Translations under genes and position numbers: made by a program | Assembly: GCA_965223695.1 (NCBI GenBank) | Contig: CBDCXJ010000016.1 | Span: forward strand, 163,032 to 227,031 | Direction of reading: 5' to 3' | Source: JAUVPB01 sp965223695 | GTDB taxonomy: Bacteria; Actinomycetota; Thermoleophilia; Gaiellales; Gaiellaceae | Length of the DNA: 64,000 nt | Notes under the pieces: generated by a model | The model's database searches: none | Told to the model about the DNA's origin: nothing | Seen by the model: only the letters and a program-made list of their open reading frames with translations | Shown here: positions 15,924 to 24,250 of the stretch, one piece after another | Layout of the letters: every line of letters starts with the position of its first letter | How positions within the stretch are numbered: the first letter of the stretch is position 1

Positions 15924-17641
15924 GTCGCATGGATCAGATCACCGTGGAGGTCATCCACAACTACCTGCTCTCGGCCGCGCGCGAGATGAACCGAAACCTC
16001 ACGCGCACGTCTTACAACACGATCGTCTACGAGGTCCACGACTTCGGCCTCGGCATCTACGACAAGAACGCCCGTCTGCTCGCCGAGGCGCCAGGGCTCG
16101 CGATCTTCACGCGTGGCAACGACTACGGCCTGCAGAAGATGATCGACTACCTCGGCGACGACATCCACCCGGGCGACCTCATCCTGCTCAACTACCCGTA
16201 CTGGAGCTCGCATCACACGCTCGACGTGCTCGCCTCCTCGCCGATCTTCCACGGCGACAGGCTCATGGGCTTCACCGGCGTGAAGATCCACTGGCTCGAC
16301 CTCGGCCAGAAGGACGCGGGCTACGTTCTCGACTCGACCTCGATCTTCCAGGAGGGCCTGATGATGCCCTGCTCGAAGATCTACAAGCAGGGCGTCCTCA
16401 ACAAGGATCTCGAGGAGCTGATCCGGTTCAACAGCCGTATGCCCGAGCGCGTGATCGGCGACATGAACGCGCAGATCTCGGCCTGCCGGACGGGCGAGCA
16501 GCGCACCCAGGAATTGATCGCCAAGTTCGGCCCGGACGCCTTCGAGGAGGCGGTCGAGGAGATCCTCAGCCACGGTGAGCGCATTGCACGCGCTCGACTG
16601 GCACAGCTGCCGAAGGGCACCTGGACCGCAGAGGACTACCTGGACGACGACGGCGTCGACAAGGACCGGCTCGTCAAGCTCAAGGCGACCGTAACGGTCA
16701 CCGACGAGGAGATGGTCGTCGACTGGGAGGGCTCGGATCCGGCGACCGCCGGCCCCATCAACCTTCCGATCGGCTGCACCATCGGCGCCTGCGCGCTCGC
16801 GTTCAAGGGTGTTACGACGCCCGACACACCGGCCAACGAGGGCAACTTCCGCCCCCTACGTGTCGAGGCGCCGCCCGGCTGCGTGATGCACGCGGTGCCG
16901 CCGGCGCCGACGTTCACGCTCTGGACGGGTTTGCTCGCGACCGAGATCGTGACGAAGGCGCTCGCACAGGGCATGCCCGACGCCGTGCCCGCCTGCTCTG
17001 GCGGCGACGTCTTCGACGTGATGGGCGTGGGAGTACATCCGAAGACCGGCCAGATGTGGCTCGAGGCAACAAACGAGGGCGTTGGCTTCGGTGGCAACGC
17101 GGGTGCCGACGGCGAGAACGGGATCATGCACCTCTCGGAGCCCGGCTGTCGCAACAACCCCGTCGAGATCCTCGAGACAAAGGCGCCGTGGCTGATCGAC
17201 AACTACAAGCTACGCCCCGACTCCGGCGGGCCCGGCAAGCATCGTGGTGGGCTGGGAGTCACGCGCACCTACCGGTTCCTCGCCGACGCGTCGGCACTCA
17301 CGATCGTCAAGAAGACGAAGACGAAGCCCTGGGGCATGGCTGGTGGCGAGGACGGAGGGAATGGCTACATCGTGCTTCGGCCCGGCACGGACAGGGAGGA
17401 AGAGACCGGGATGGTCTACGAGTCGGTCACGGACGGCGACGTGCTCGTCAACCACTCTGGTGGAGGCGGCGGCTGGGGCGACCCGCTCGCACGCGATCCG
17501 GCCGCCGTTCTCGCCGACGTCCGAAGCGGCTACGTGACGGTCGAGGCGGCAGCGCGAGACTACGGCGTGGTCATCGACCCCGACGAGCAGGTGATCGACG
17601 ACGCGGCGACCGCTGAGCTTCGCGCCGGCGCCCGCGGATAG
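15920..17641 (+). CDS. hyuB: HyuB: hydantoinase/5-oxoprolinase subunit B (copy 1)
   Basis: 573 residues from GTG overlapping the hyuA stop (an ATG lies three codons inside). Hydantoinase_B domain throughout: ITVEVIHNYLLSAAREMNRNL, SYNTIVYEVHDFGLGIYD, GDLILLNYPYWSSHHTLD, HWLDLGQKD, PIGCTIGACALAFK, DSGGPGKHRGGLGV, and the glycine-rich GGGGGWGDPLARDP close to the end. It works with the preceding HyuA. Followed by about 90 GC-rich bases and the stop of a convergent SDR gene. Confidence 0.92.
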   Translation: MSRMDQITVEVIHNYLLSAAREMNRNLTRTSYNTIVYEVHDFGLGIYDKNARLLAEAPGLAIFTRGNDYGLQKMIDYLGDDIHPGDLILLNYPYWSSHHTLDVLASSPIFHGDRLMGFTGVKIHWLDLGQKDAGYVLDSTSIFQEGLMMPCSKIYKQGVLNKDLEELIRFNSRMPERVIGDMNAQISACRTGEQRTQELIAKFGPDAFEEAVEEILSHGERIARARLAQLPKGTWTAEDYLDDDGVDKDRLVKLKATVTVTDEEMVVDWEGSDPATAGPINLPIGCTIGACALAFKGVTTPDTPANEGNFRPLRVEAPPGCVMHAVPPAPTFTLWTGLLATEIVTKALAQGMPDAVPACSGGDVFDVMGVGVHPKTGQMWLEATNEGVGFGGNAGADGENGIMHLSEPGCRNNPVEILETKAPWLIDNYKLRPDSGGPGKHRGGLGVTRTYRFLADASALTIVKKTKTKPWGMAGGEDGGNGYIVLRPGTDREEETGMVYESVTDGDVLVNHSGGGGGWGDPLARDPAAVLADVRSGYVTVEAAARDYGVVIDPDEQVIDDAATAELRAGARG

Positions 17642-17733
17642 CGGGTCGGCCCGCGCCGTGAGCCGCACCCGCGGCTAACCCAGGCCGCACCCACGGCTGG
17701 CGCAGCCGCACCGGCTTCTCGCGCGAGCCGCTT

Positions 17734-18495
17734 CTAGTGCGCGACGAAGCCGCCGTCGACCGGCACGACGGCACCGTTGAGGTAGCTCGCCCGCTCCGAG
17801 CACATCCACACCGCTGCGGCCGCCATCTCCTCTGGCTGCGCCCAACGCCCCATCGGGTGCTTGGCGAGGAAGGTCTCGGCCATCTCCTTCGTGCCCTCAG
17901 GGTCGTTGGCCGCTGCCTTGTCGAACATCGGCGTCACGGTTCCCCCGGGGCACAGAACGTTGACACGGATGCCGCGCTGCGTGTACTCGAGCGCCGCAGC
18001 CTTGCTCATGCCGACGACCCCATGCTTGCTCGCCGCGTAGGCGGAATGCCCCGGCGCCGCAACGAGGCCCATATTCGACGAGACGTTGACGATGGCGCCG
18101 CCGCCCGTCTCGAGCATCGCCTGGAGCTCGTACTTCATCGAGAGCCAGACCCCGGTCAGGTTGACGGCGATCAGCCGCGTCCAGACCTCCTCGGGGTATG
18201 CGTCCGTGTCCGAGAAGACGCCCTGGATCCCCGCGGCGTTGACGGCGAAGTCGAGTCGGCCGAAACGCTCCCGCGCCTGGCTAACTGCGCTCGCGACGCT
18301 GTCGGCGCTCGTGACGTCGGTGTCGACGTGCACAGCCTCCCGGTCGAGCCCGCGCACGAGCTCGGCAGTCTCCTCGCCGCCAGCATCGTCGAGGTCGGCG
18401 ACTACGACCGAAGCACCCTCTTCGGCGAATCCGACCGCCGTGGCACGGCCGATGCCGGAGGCTCCGCCTGTGACGAGCGCAACCCGGTCGTTCAT
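17734..18495 (-). CDS. short-chain dehydrogenase/reductase
   Basis: 253 residues from ATG at 18495; the longer open frame overlaps the Rieske gene and is rejected. Classical SDR: TGGASGIG (residues 9-16), Asp35 in VVADLDD favouring NAD+, NAAG at 86-89, and the triad Ser140, Tyr153, Lys157 (SAYAASK), then PGGTVTP and the C-terminal LNGAVVPVDGG. Thirteen bases downstream of the Rieske oxygenase, so one transcript; it could oxidise the alcohol or reduce the carbonyl formed by that oxygenase. Confidence 0.88.
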   Translation of the reverse strand: MNDRVALVTGGASGIGRATAVGFAEEGASVVVADLDDAGGEETAELVRGLDREAVHVDTDVTSADSVASAVSQARERFGRLDFAVNAAGIQGVFSDTDAYPEEVWTRLIAVNLTGVWLSMKYELQAMLETGGGAIVNVSSNMGLVAAPGHSAYAASKHGVVGMSKAAALEYTQRGIRVNVLCPGGTVTPMFDKAAANDPEGTKEMAETFLAKHPMGRWAQPEEMAAAAVWMCSERASYLNGAVVPVDGGFVAH

Positions 18496-18508
18496 GACCG
18501 GAAGAGCA

Positions 18509-19690
18509 CTAGGCGAGCTCCGCGGGCACGTAGGAGTGCAGCGTCTTGTGGAACGCCCGGATCTGGATCTCCTGGTCGCCGAGCACGAAGTGGCTCTTGG
18601 CGCGCGAGGCAATGCCAGCGTGCGTCTGCTCGTGACCCGCGGTGTCCTCGGAGAGCACGTCCCTGAGCTTCGCCTTCCAGTAGTGCTGGAAGAACAGGTC
18701 CGCGGCGTTCTCGGCCGGCGGGTAGTACACGCGTATCTCCCAGTGCGTCCTATCGACGGCGAGCGGCCAGAAGTTGTAGTGGAACACGGAGTTGGCCAGC
18801 AGCCCGATGACCTGGTTGGGAAAGACGTGGTAGAAGTCGAAGATCTCGCCCTTGGTCGGGAAGCTGTGGTCCCAGACTCGCGTCAGCTCGCCGAGCTTCT
18901 TCTCGAGACCCCACGCCTCGTAGTCCTCGCGCAGGCCCGTGCCCCAGACCGTGTGGCGCCCGAACTTCTCGAACACGGTCAGCCGTGTATACCCCTCCTC
19001 GGTGCCGCTGTAGGTGCCGCCGTGCGAGCCGTGCACCGGGCCGAGGGCCGGGAGATGGTAGATCTCGTTCTGTGAGTCGGCGATGACCTTCCAGTTCGAG
19101 TTCTCCTCGACGTCGTAGCGGAACGTGAGCTTCAGATCGTCGAACGGGTAGTCGTGTAGCGCGTCGGGAACGCCGTCGAGGTATTCGAGGAGCGTCTCTT
19201 CGGGCTCGGGATCGAAGTTGATGTAGATGAAGCCCTTCCAGACCTCGCAGGCGATCGGGGTCAGGCCGAGCTTGCCTTTCTCGAGGTTGCGGAACTCGCC
19301 TTCGTCGAGGACGCCGCGGAGGTTGCCCTCGAGGTCGTAGCTCCAGCCGTGGAAGCAGCAGGTCAGGTATTTGGCCTTGCCGCGGTCGGTCCAGACGAGC
19401 TTGTTGGCGCGGTGTGAGCAGACGTTGTAGAAGGCGCGGACGACGCCATCGGGGCCGTGGGCGATGAGCACGGAGGCGCCGCAGACCTCGATCTCGCGCA
19501 TGAAGTAGCAGCCCGGGTCGGGGCAGTCGTCCATGCGGCCGACGTTGAGCCAGACCTTGCGGAAGATCTTCTCGCGCTCCTCTTCGAAGTACTTCTCCGA
19601 GAGGTACGGCTCGATCGGCAGGGCCTCGAACCCGAGCTCGGGGTTCTCGCTGGCCCAGCGCGGCGGGTCAGAAACGGTCTGAGCTTCCAT
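18509..19690 (-). CDS. Rieske non-heme iron oxygenase, alpha subunit
   Basis: 393 residues. Preceded by AAGGAGGTG five bases from the ATG. The Rieske [2Fe-2S] ligands are Cys91-x-His93 and Cys111-x2-His114 (CxH-x17-CxxH). The catalytic domain shows NWKVIADSQNEIYHLPALGPVH with Glu209 and His212, but the second iron histidine is His220, giving H-x7-H instead of the usual H-x4-H. C-terminal AFHKTLHSYV is typical. No ferredoxin or reductase gene is adjacent. The nearby amidase, enolase-superfamily and Ldh2-type genes would fit a dealkylase or hydroxylase acting on a betaine or proline-like compound, which is inference; an aromatic substrate is also possible. Confidence 0.88.
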   Translation of the reverse strand: MEAQTVSDPPRWASENPELGFEALPIEPYLSEKYFEEEREKIFRKVWLNVGRMDDCPDPGCYFMREIEVCGASVLIAHGPDGVVRAFYNVCSHRANKLVWTDRGKAKYLTCCFHGWSYDLEGNLRGVLDEGEFRNLEKGKLGLTPIACEVWKGFIYINFDPEPEETLLEYLDGVPDALHDYPFDDLKLTFRYDVEENSNWKVIADSQNEIYHLPALGPVHGSHGGTYSGTEEGYTRLTVFEKFGRHTVWGTGLREDYEAWGLEKKLGELTRVWDHSFPTKGEIFDFYHVFPNQVIGLLANSVFHYNFWPLAVDRTHWEIRVYYPPAENAADLFFQHYWKAKLRDVLSEDTAGHEQTHAGIASRAKSHFVLGDQEIQIRAFHKTLHSYVPAELA

Positions 19691-19806
19691 GCTCCCACCT
19701 CCTTGTTGCTCGCGGGCGCCGATTATACGGTCGCGGCGCGCTGGATCGCCCGCCGTTTCAACCGTCTAGACCAACGTAGACTGCCCGGCGTCTCGTCTCA
19801 AGGCAC

Positions 19807-21207
19807 ATGCAGATCAGTCACCTCTCAGCGCTCGAGCTCGGAGCTCACTACCGCGACGGATCGCTCTCGCCCGTCGACGTCGCCGACGCGCTTCTGGAGC
19901 GCATCGATCGCCTCAACCCGACGCTGAACGCCTTCATCACGGTGACGCACGATCTCGCGCGAGAGCAGGCGCGTGCGGCCGAAGCCGCGTTTCGTGGCGA
20001 CGGCGAGCCGGGGCGGCTCTGTGGCATTCCGATCTCGCTCAAGGACATGCTGGTCACCAGGGGTGTCCGGACGACATCGGGCTCGCTGCTGCGCGAGAAC
20101 GTCGTGCCCGACTTCGACGCGCCCGTCGCCGAACGAGCTCGCCTCGCGGGCACCGTGCTGCTCGGCAAGACGAACACGCCCGAGCACGGCTGGAAGGGCG
20201 CGACGAGCAATCTGCTCGGTGAGCCAGCGCGCAACCCCTGGAACCTCGAGCGCACGCCCGGAGGCTCGAGCGGCGGCGCGTCCGCGGCGCTTGCCGCCGG
20301 ACTCGGCCCGATCGCGCACGGCAGCGACGGTGCCGGCTCGATTCGCATCCCCTCGTCCTACAGCGGCGTGTTCGGCCTGAAGCCGTCGGCCGGCCGCATC
20401 CCCGCGCTGCCGCGCAGCCCGGTCGGCGCGCTCTCTCACCAGGGGCCGATGGCGCGCACCGTCCGCGACGCCGCGCTTCTACTCGGTGCGCTCGCCGGGG
20501 CCGATCCGCGCGATCGCTTCTCGCTCGGCGAGCACGGCTACGACTACGTCTCGCGGCTCGAGGAAGGCATCGACGGGATGCGGATCGCCTACTCGCCCGA
20601 TCTCGGCTTCGCGAGCGTCGACGCCGAGGTCGCCGCGATCGTGGCGGATGCGACACGCGAGTTCGAGCGCGCGGGCGCCTCGGTCGACGATGTCGCCCTC
20701 GGTCTCGAGGACCCCTACGGCGCGCTCGACGTCGTCTGGGCGAGCGCGAATGCCGCGCCGCACGAGGACGATCTCGACGACGTGCGCGACCGGATCGATC
20801 CTGGGCGCGTCGCGGTGATCGAGGCCGGCCTTGGCGTGAGTGGCGCGCAGCTCGCTGCCGCCAACATCGCGATGGATGTCTTCTCGAGCTCGGTGCGCGA
20901 AGCAATGGACGGCTACGACCTGCTCGTGACGCCAACGATGCCGACGACGGCCTTCGCCGCCGAGCTCGACCGACCCCCCGACACGCCGCCGACGATGTCA
21001 GGGCTCAACTGGACGTCGCTCACGTATCCCTTCAACGTCACCGGACAGCCGGCTGCGAGCGTTCCCTGCGGCTTCGCATCCGACGGGCTCCCGGTCGGTC
21101 TCCAGATCGTCGGGCAGTGGCGCGACGACGTGAGCGTCCTGCGCGCGGCCGCCGCCTTCGAGCAGGCCCGGCCCTGGGCGCGGGTTGCGCCCGAGCTTCC
21201 CGACTAG
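19807..21207 (+). CDS. amidase-signature family amidase
   Basis: 466 residues. Ser-cisSer-Lys triad intact: Lys79 in ISLKDMLVTRG, Ser154 in TPGGSSGGASAA and nucleophile Ser178 in GSDGAGSIRIPSS. The C-terminal part (LNWTSLTYPFNVTGQPAASVPCG) is typical. Hydrolyses an amide (or aryl-acyl amide) to acid and ammonia or amine; substrate unknown. Twelve bases before the enolase-superfamily gene, so the two are cotranscribed. It is divergent from the Rieske gene across 116 bases. Confidence 0.9.
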   Translation: MQISHLSALELGAHYRDGSLSPVDVADALLERIDRLNPTLNAFITVTHDLAREQARAAEAAFRGDGEPGRLCGIPISLKDMLVTRGVRTTSGSLLRENVVPDFDAPVAERARLAGTVLLGKTNTPEHGWKGATSNLLGEPARNPWNLERTPGGSSGGASAALAAGLGPIAHGSDGAGSIRIPSSYSGVFGLKPSAGRIPALPRSPVGALSHQGPMARTVRDAALLLGALAGADPRDRFSLGEHGYDYVSRLEEGIDGMRIAYSPDLGFASVDAEVAAIVADATREFERAGASVDDVALGLEDPYGALDVVWASANAAPHEDDLDDVRDRIDPGRVAVIEAGLGVSGAQLAAANIAMDVFSSSVREAMDGYDLLVTPTMPTTAFAAELDRPPDTPPTMSGLNWTSLTYPFNVTGQPAASVPCGFASDGLPVGLQIVGQWRDDVSVLRAAAAFEQARPWARVAPELPD

Positions 21208-21219
21208 CCCCGTCGGGTC

Positions 21220-22326
21220 ATGAAGATCACGCGCATCGAGCTCTACGGCTACGACCTGAGCTACCGCTACGGCGACTACATCATGTCTGGCGGGCAGGTG
21301 GTCACGTCGCTGCCGAGCACCGTGGTTCGGCTTGTCACTGACGAGGGGATCGACGGCTGGGGCGAAGTCTGCCCGCTCGGCCCGCTCTACCTCGCCTCGC
21401 ACGGTGCCGGCGCGAGGGCGGCGCTCGCCGAGCTGGCCCCTGCGCTCATCGGCGTCGATCCGACCAACCTCGCCTCGGTTCATGCCGCAATGGGCGCCGC
21501 GCTCCGCGGGCACGCCTACGCGAAGAGCCCGGTCGACATCGCCTGCTGGGACCTGCTCGGCAAGGCGAGTGGAATGGACGTCGCGACGCTTCTCGGCGGA
21601 CGCGTGCAGGAGTCGTTTCCTCTCTACAAGGCCGTGCCGCTCGGCGAACCGACGGAGATGCGCGAGTACGTGCTTGCGCGCCGAGAGGAGGGCATCCGGC
21701 GTTTTCAGCTCAAGCTCGGCGCCGACCCCTACGAGGATGCCGAGCGGGTCAAGCTCGTGGTCGAGGCAACCGGCGAGGACGACCTCGTCGTCTGCGACGC
21801 GAACGGTGGCTGGCGCCTCGCGGACGCCGTGATCGCGGCTCGACTGATCGAGCCCTATCCGCGCATCGTTTTCGAGGAACCCTGCCGCACGCTCGAGGAG
21901 TGCCTGCACGTGCGCCGGAGGACGACTCTGCCGATGGTGCTCGACGAGGTGATCACCGACGTCAACGTGCTCTTGCGCGCCTACGCCGACACCGGCCTCG
22001 AGGGCGTGAACATCAAGCTCTCGAAGTTCGCCGGGCTCACCGGGTCGAAGCTCGTTGGCGACATCGCAGACCAACTTGGCATGCGTGTCACCATCGAAGA
22101 CACGTGGGGCGGCGATCTGGTCACGGCCGCCGTGAGCCACTTCGCCGCCAGCACGAAGCCCGAGCAGACGCTGACCGTGTCGTTCATGAACGACTGGACG
22201 AACGAGCACATCGCCGGATACCAGCCGCGGTCGGTGGATGGCGTTGGCTCGGCGCCCACCGGGCCTGGTCTCGGCGTCGAGGTCGACCTCAGTGCGCTCG
22301 GCGAGCCCCTTCTCAGCGTCTCATAG
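21220..22326 (+). CDS. enolase-superfamily dehydratase/racemase (muconate-lactonizing subgroup)
   Basis: 368 residues. N-terminal capping domain with YGDYIMSGGQ, then the barrel with metal ligands Asp193 (CDANGGW), Glu219 (FEEP) and Asp242 (LDEV). Catalytic lysines are Lys165 (FQLKLG; the first K of the usual KxK is Gln163) and Lys266 (NIKLSKFAG). This placement resembles the branch containing proline-betaine/hydroxyproline-betaine epimerases and cis-3-hydroxyproline dehydratase. The convergent Ldh2-type dehydrogenase, a fold that includes pyrroline-2-carboxylate reductases, supports an imino-acid substrate; still inference. Its stop overlaps that gene's stop by six bases. Confidence 0.85.
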   Translation: MKITRIELYGYDLSYRYGDYIMSGGQVVTSLPSTVVRLVTDEGIDGWGEVCPLGPLYLASHGAGARAALAELAPALIGVDPTNLASVHAAMGAALRGHAYAKSPVDIACWDLLGKASGMDVATLLGGRVQESFPLYKAVPLGEPTEMREYVLARREEGIRRFQLKLGADPYEDAERVKLVVEATGEDDLVVCDANGGWRLADAVIAARLIEPYPRIVFEEPCRTLEECLHVRRRTTLPMVLDEVITDVNVLLRAYADTGLEGVNIKLSKFAGLTGSKLVGDIADQLGMRVTIEDTWGGDLVTAAVSHFAASTKPEQTLTVSFMNDWTNEHIAGYQPRSVDGVGSAPTGPGLGVEVDLSALGEPLLSVS

Positions 22327-23346
22327 CCCGGCAGCCAGCTCGCGAATCTCGGCAAGGAGCGCCTCCGGCACAAGCACGCCGGATTCGGCCGTCTCGTCTC
22401 GTGCGGCGTAGCGACGCGCGCTCGGCAGGCGAACGCCCTCCTGCGCAGTCATTGCGTCGAAGAGAACCGCGCCATGACTCAGCCAGTTGCCCGGGTCGCC
22501 GAACCGCTCGGGGTCGATCGCGATCAACAGCTCCCCGCCCGGATACGCAGAGCCCTTCGGCCCTCGCGGCTTGCTCGCCTCGCAGCCGAACTCCTCGCCG
22601 AGCAGCGCGCAGCACAGAAGCTCGACCATCATCGCGATCAGACCGCCCTTGTAGCCGCCGAAGGGCAGGATCGCCCCGTCTGCGGCGGCGGCGGCATCGG
22701 TCGTCGGCTGCCCGTTCCTGTCCAGCCCGACGCCCTCTGCGAGCTCTCGTCCCTCTCGCGCCGTGATGATGACCTCTCCGTGCGCCATGATCGCCGAGGC
22801 CTGATCGAAGATCACGGGCGGCGCGTCCTCACGCGGCCAGCCGAAGGCCATCGGATCTGTCCCGAACACGGGCTTCGTTCCGCCCGGTGGTGGCACGATC
22901 GGCAGCGAGGCGGTGAAGGCGAACGCGCAGAGCTCGCGCTCGGTCAGTGCCTCGACCTCGGGCCAGAGCGCGGCGTAGTGGTGCGTGTTGACAATCGCGA
23001 GGGCGGCGATGCCGTTGGCGCGCGCGAGCTCGACGAGCGGGTCGATACCTCGCTTGTGGGCGAGCGGCGTGAAGCCATTGTCACCCTGAACACGCAGCAC
23101 GCCGGGAGCGAGCGGCTCGAGTGTCGGATCGGCGCTGCCGTTGGCGAAACCAGCGCGGAGCGAGCGCACGTAGCCCGGTAGGCGGAAGACGCCGTGTGAA
23201 CGGCAATGATCGCCCTCGGCCCTGATGACGTTCGCGGTGATCGCGGCGGCGTTGGCCTCGTCGCAGCCGTTCGCAATAAGGCACGTGACCGCCAGGTCGC
23301 TGAGCTCCTCGAGCGCTATTCGCTCCTCGTGAACTGTCGCCGACAT
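22321..23346 (-). CDS. Ldh2/YlbC-type malate/L-lactate dehydrogenase family oxidoreductase
   Basis: 341 residues from ATG at 23346 (a GTG precedes it directly). Family features: helical N-terminus ending ADVIRAEGDHCRSHG-like, HHYAALWP with the catalytic histidine, GTKPVFGTDPMAFGWP, and LPFGGYKGGLIAMMVELL near the C-terminus. Members use NAD(P)H on malate, lactate, ureidoglycolate, diketogulonate or pyrroline/piperideine-2-carboxylate. Given the neighbouring enolase-superfamily enzyme, a cyclic imino acid is a reasonable guess. Confidence 0.86.
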   Translation of the reverse strand: MSATVHEERIALEELSDLAVTCLIANGCDEANAAAITANVIRAEGDHCRSHGVFRLPGYVRSLRAGFANGSADPTLEPLAPGVLRVQGDNGFTPLAHKRGIDPLVELARANGIAALAIVNTHHYAALWPEVEALTERELCAFAFTASLPIVPPPGGTKPVFGTDPMAFGWPREDAPPVIFDQASAIMAHGEVIITAREGRELAEGVGLDRNGQPTTDAAAAADGAILPFGGYKGGLIAMMVELLCCALLGEEFGCEASKPRGPKGSAYPGGELLIAIDPERFGDPGNWLSHGAVLFDAMTAQEGVRLPSARRYAARDETAESGVLVPEALLAEIRELAAGL

Positions 23347-23512
23347 CACGCGGCACCCGCGCGCCGCCGAGGATTCACTCGGCGCACGCGGCGGCGGCGC
23401 TCGACGTCCATGATGATGTCGCGGTGAAGGTCGATCAGCAGTGGCACGGGTGTCAGTTCCGACTCCAGCTGACGGCGGGGATCGTCAGTCTAGGCTGCGG
23501 CAACCGAGGAGC

Positions 23513-24250
23513 ATGATGGGTATCGAGGGCAAGGTTGTCGTGGTGACAGGCGCGAGCTCCGGGATCGGCGAGGCGACCGTGCGACGTCTAGCCGGCGAGG
23601 GCGCGCGCATCGCCATGGGCGCGCGACGCGAAGAGCGGCTCGCCGCGCTCGCCGACGAGCTGAACGCGGCTGGCGGAGAGCTCACCTGGCAGAAAACCGA
23701 CGTTGCCGACGCTGCCAGCGTCCAGGCGCTCGCCGCGCACGCGCGCTCGACCCTGGGCCCGATCGACGTGCTGATCAACAACGCGGCGATCGGGCCTCAC
23801 TCGCTGCTGGAGGTTGGTGCGATCGAGGACTGGGACCGGATGATCGACGTCAACGTCAAGGGTGTTCTCTACGGCGTGGCGGCCGTGCTTCCCGGGATGA
23901 AGGAGCGCAAGAGCGGCCACGTCATCACGATCGGCTCGGTCAACAGCTACATCGTGTTCCCGCGCGCGGTCGTCTACTCGGCGACGAAGTTCGCGGTAAG
24001 GGCGATCAGCGAGGGTCTGCGGCAGGAGGCCGGCCCCGATCTACGAGTCACGTTGATCTCCCCAGGGGCCGTGACGACCGAGATCCTCGACGGGATCAAC
24101 GATCGAGAAACGGCCGAGATCTTCGACCAGTACCGTGACACGATGCTCGACGCCGATGCGATCGCCGCCGCGATCGCTTTCGCAATCGCACAGCCCGACG
24201 ATGTCGATGTGAACGAGATCGTCGTGCGGCCGACTGGTCAGGCCCTCTGA
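23513..24250 (+). CDS. short-chain dehydrogenase/reductase
   Basis: 245 residues from ATG at 23513 (second ATG at 23516), with GAGGA just upstream. TGASSGIG (12-19), an Arg-rich ARREERL after strand 2 that favours NADP(H), INNAAIG, and the triad Ser142, Tyr155, Lys159 (VVYSATK). The C-terminus PDDVDVNEIVVRPTGQAL is of the YdfG-like type. Its TGA overlaps the ATG of the next hyuA (TGATG), tying it to hyuAB copy 2; it may act on the same compound before or after ring opening. Confidence 0.88.
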   Translation: MMGIEGKVVVVTGASSGIGEATVRRLAGEGARIAMGARREERLAALADELNAAGGELTWQKTDVADAASVQALAAHARSTLGPIDVLINNAAIGPHSLLEVGAIEDWDRMIDVNVKGVLYGVAAVLPGMKERKSGHVITIGSVNSYIVFPRAVVYSATKFAVRAISEGLRQEAGPDLRVTLISPGAVTTEILDGINDRETAEIFDQYRDTMLDADAIAAAIAFAIAQPDDVDVNEIVVRPTGQAL

